Assembly (NCBI GenBank): GCA_964343805.1
Contig: CAYFLR010000098.1
Span: 1-15,307, forward strand
Origin: CAYFLR01 sp964343805
GTDB lineage: Bacteria; Bdellovibrionota_B; Oligoflexia; CAYFLR01
Reading direction: 5' to 3'
Length of the DNA stretch: 15,307 bases
The notes under the pieces are model-generated. The model did not search any database, had not been told where the DNA came from, and saw only the letters and a program-made list of their open reading frames with translations. A program made the position numbers and the translations under genes. Positions 15,225 to 15,307 of the stretch are shown here, piece after piece. Within the stretch, counting starts at the first letter, position 1; each line of letters starts with the position of its first letter.

Positions 15225-15307
15225 TTAATCAACCACTTCGGTGATAACACCAGCACCTACTGTGCGTCCACCTTCTCTGATCGCAAATCTCAACTCTTTT
15301 TCCATTG
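15225..15307 (-). CDS. tuf: Elongation factor Tu, C-terminal fragment (first tuf copy)
   Basis: The last 26 codons and stop of an EF-Tu gene, cut by the window edge. The peptide MEKELRFAIREGGRTVGAG followed by VITEVVD is the conserved end of domain III, the beta-barrel that contacts the tRNA T stem and EF-Ts. The stop is TAA, and a strong terminator follows. It lies upstream of rpmG in the same orientation as the second tuf fragment at 1-54. Because the two fragments come from opposite ends of the gene, they cannot be compared for identity here. Confidence 0.96.
   Translation of the reverse strand, partial: MEKELRFAIREGGRTVGAGVITEVVD

Noticed and set aside
1..15307. Mobile element, CRISPR array, phage or defence system
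   Set aside because: Both strands were read through. Every long stretch is covered by housekeeping genes, and there are no transposase, integrase, terminal inverted repeats or spaced direct repeat arrays.

Overview
The window is a chromosomal housekeeping block from an AT-rich (about 40% GC by eye, not computed) Gram-negative bacterium. Every gene lies on the minus strand, so transcription runs from high to low coordinates: 3' end of a tuf gene, rpmG, tRNA-Trp, secE, nusG, rplK, rplA, rplJ, rplL, rpoB, rpoC, rpsL, rpsG, fusA, then the 5' end of a second tuf gene. The order tuf-rpmG-trnW-secE-nusG, the co-directional junction of the rpoBC and str clusters, and a large trigger-loop insertion in RpoC point to a proteobacterial, deltaproteobacteria-like lineage (Desulfobacterota, SAR324 or relatives). 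This placement comes from remembered sequences, not from a search. Two N runs (in rplA and nusG) show that this is a draft assembly.

Layout. At 15.3-15.17 kb the upstream tuf ends and is followed by a strong intrinsic terminator. At about 15.14-15.08 kb there is a good -35/-10 promoter whose -10 overlaps a long inverted repeat. It should start the transcription unit rpmG-trnW-secE-nusG-rplK-rplA-rplJ-rplL-rpoB-rpoC. No convincing terminator interrupts the series down to position 1. A second promoter candidate lies between rpoC and rpsL (about 3.06-3.09 kb) and would reinforce the str genes rpsL-rpsG-fusA-tuf. Gaps between genes are short (13-77 nt), and most genes have a clear Shine-Dalgarno sequence. 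Several starts are not the longest possible ones: rplL, rplJ, rpoB and rpsL start at internal ATGs just after their Shine-Dalgarno sequences. rplA starts with GTG and rpoC with TTG.

How the genes work together. RpoB and RpoC are the catalytic subunits of RNA polymerase. NusG couples polymerase to elongation factors and ribosomes. SecE is part of the protein-export channel. L33, L11, L1, L10, L7/L12, S12 and S7 are ribosomal proteins. EF-G and EF-Tu are translation GTPases, with L11/L10/L12 forming their landing site. Nothing mobile, CRISPR-like or phage-like is present, and I see no new multi-gene system.

The points most worth a second look are: (1) the str-operon EF-G has lost the conserved residues at both domain IV tip loops, including the translocation histidine, which suggests a recycling-type (spdEFG2-like) or otherwise non-canonical EF-G; (2) NusG carries a 69-residue acidic N-terminal extension; (3) an inverted repeat overlaps the rpmG promoter; (4) two tuf genes in direct orientation bracket the whole essential cluster.
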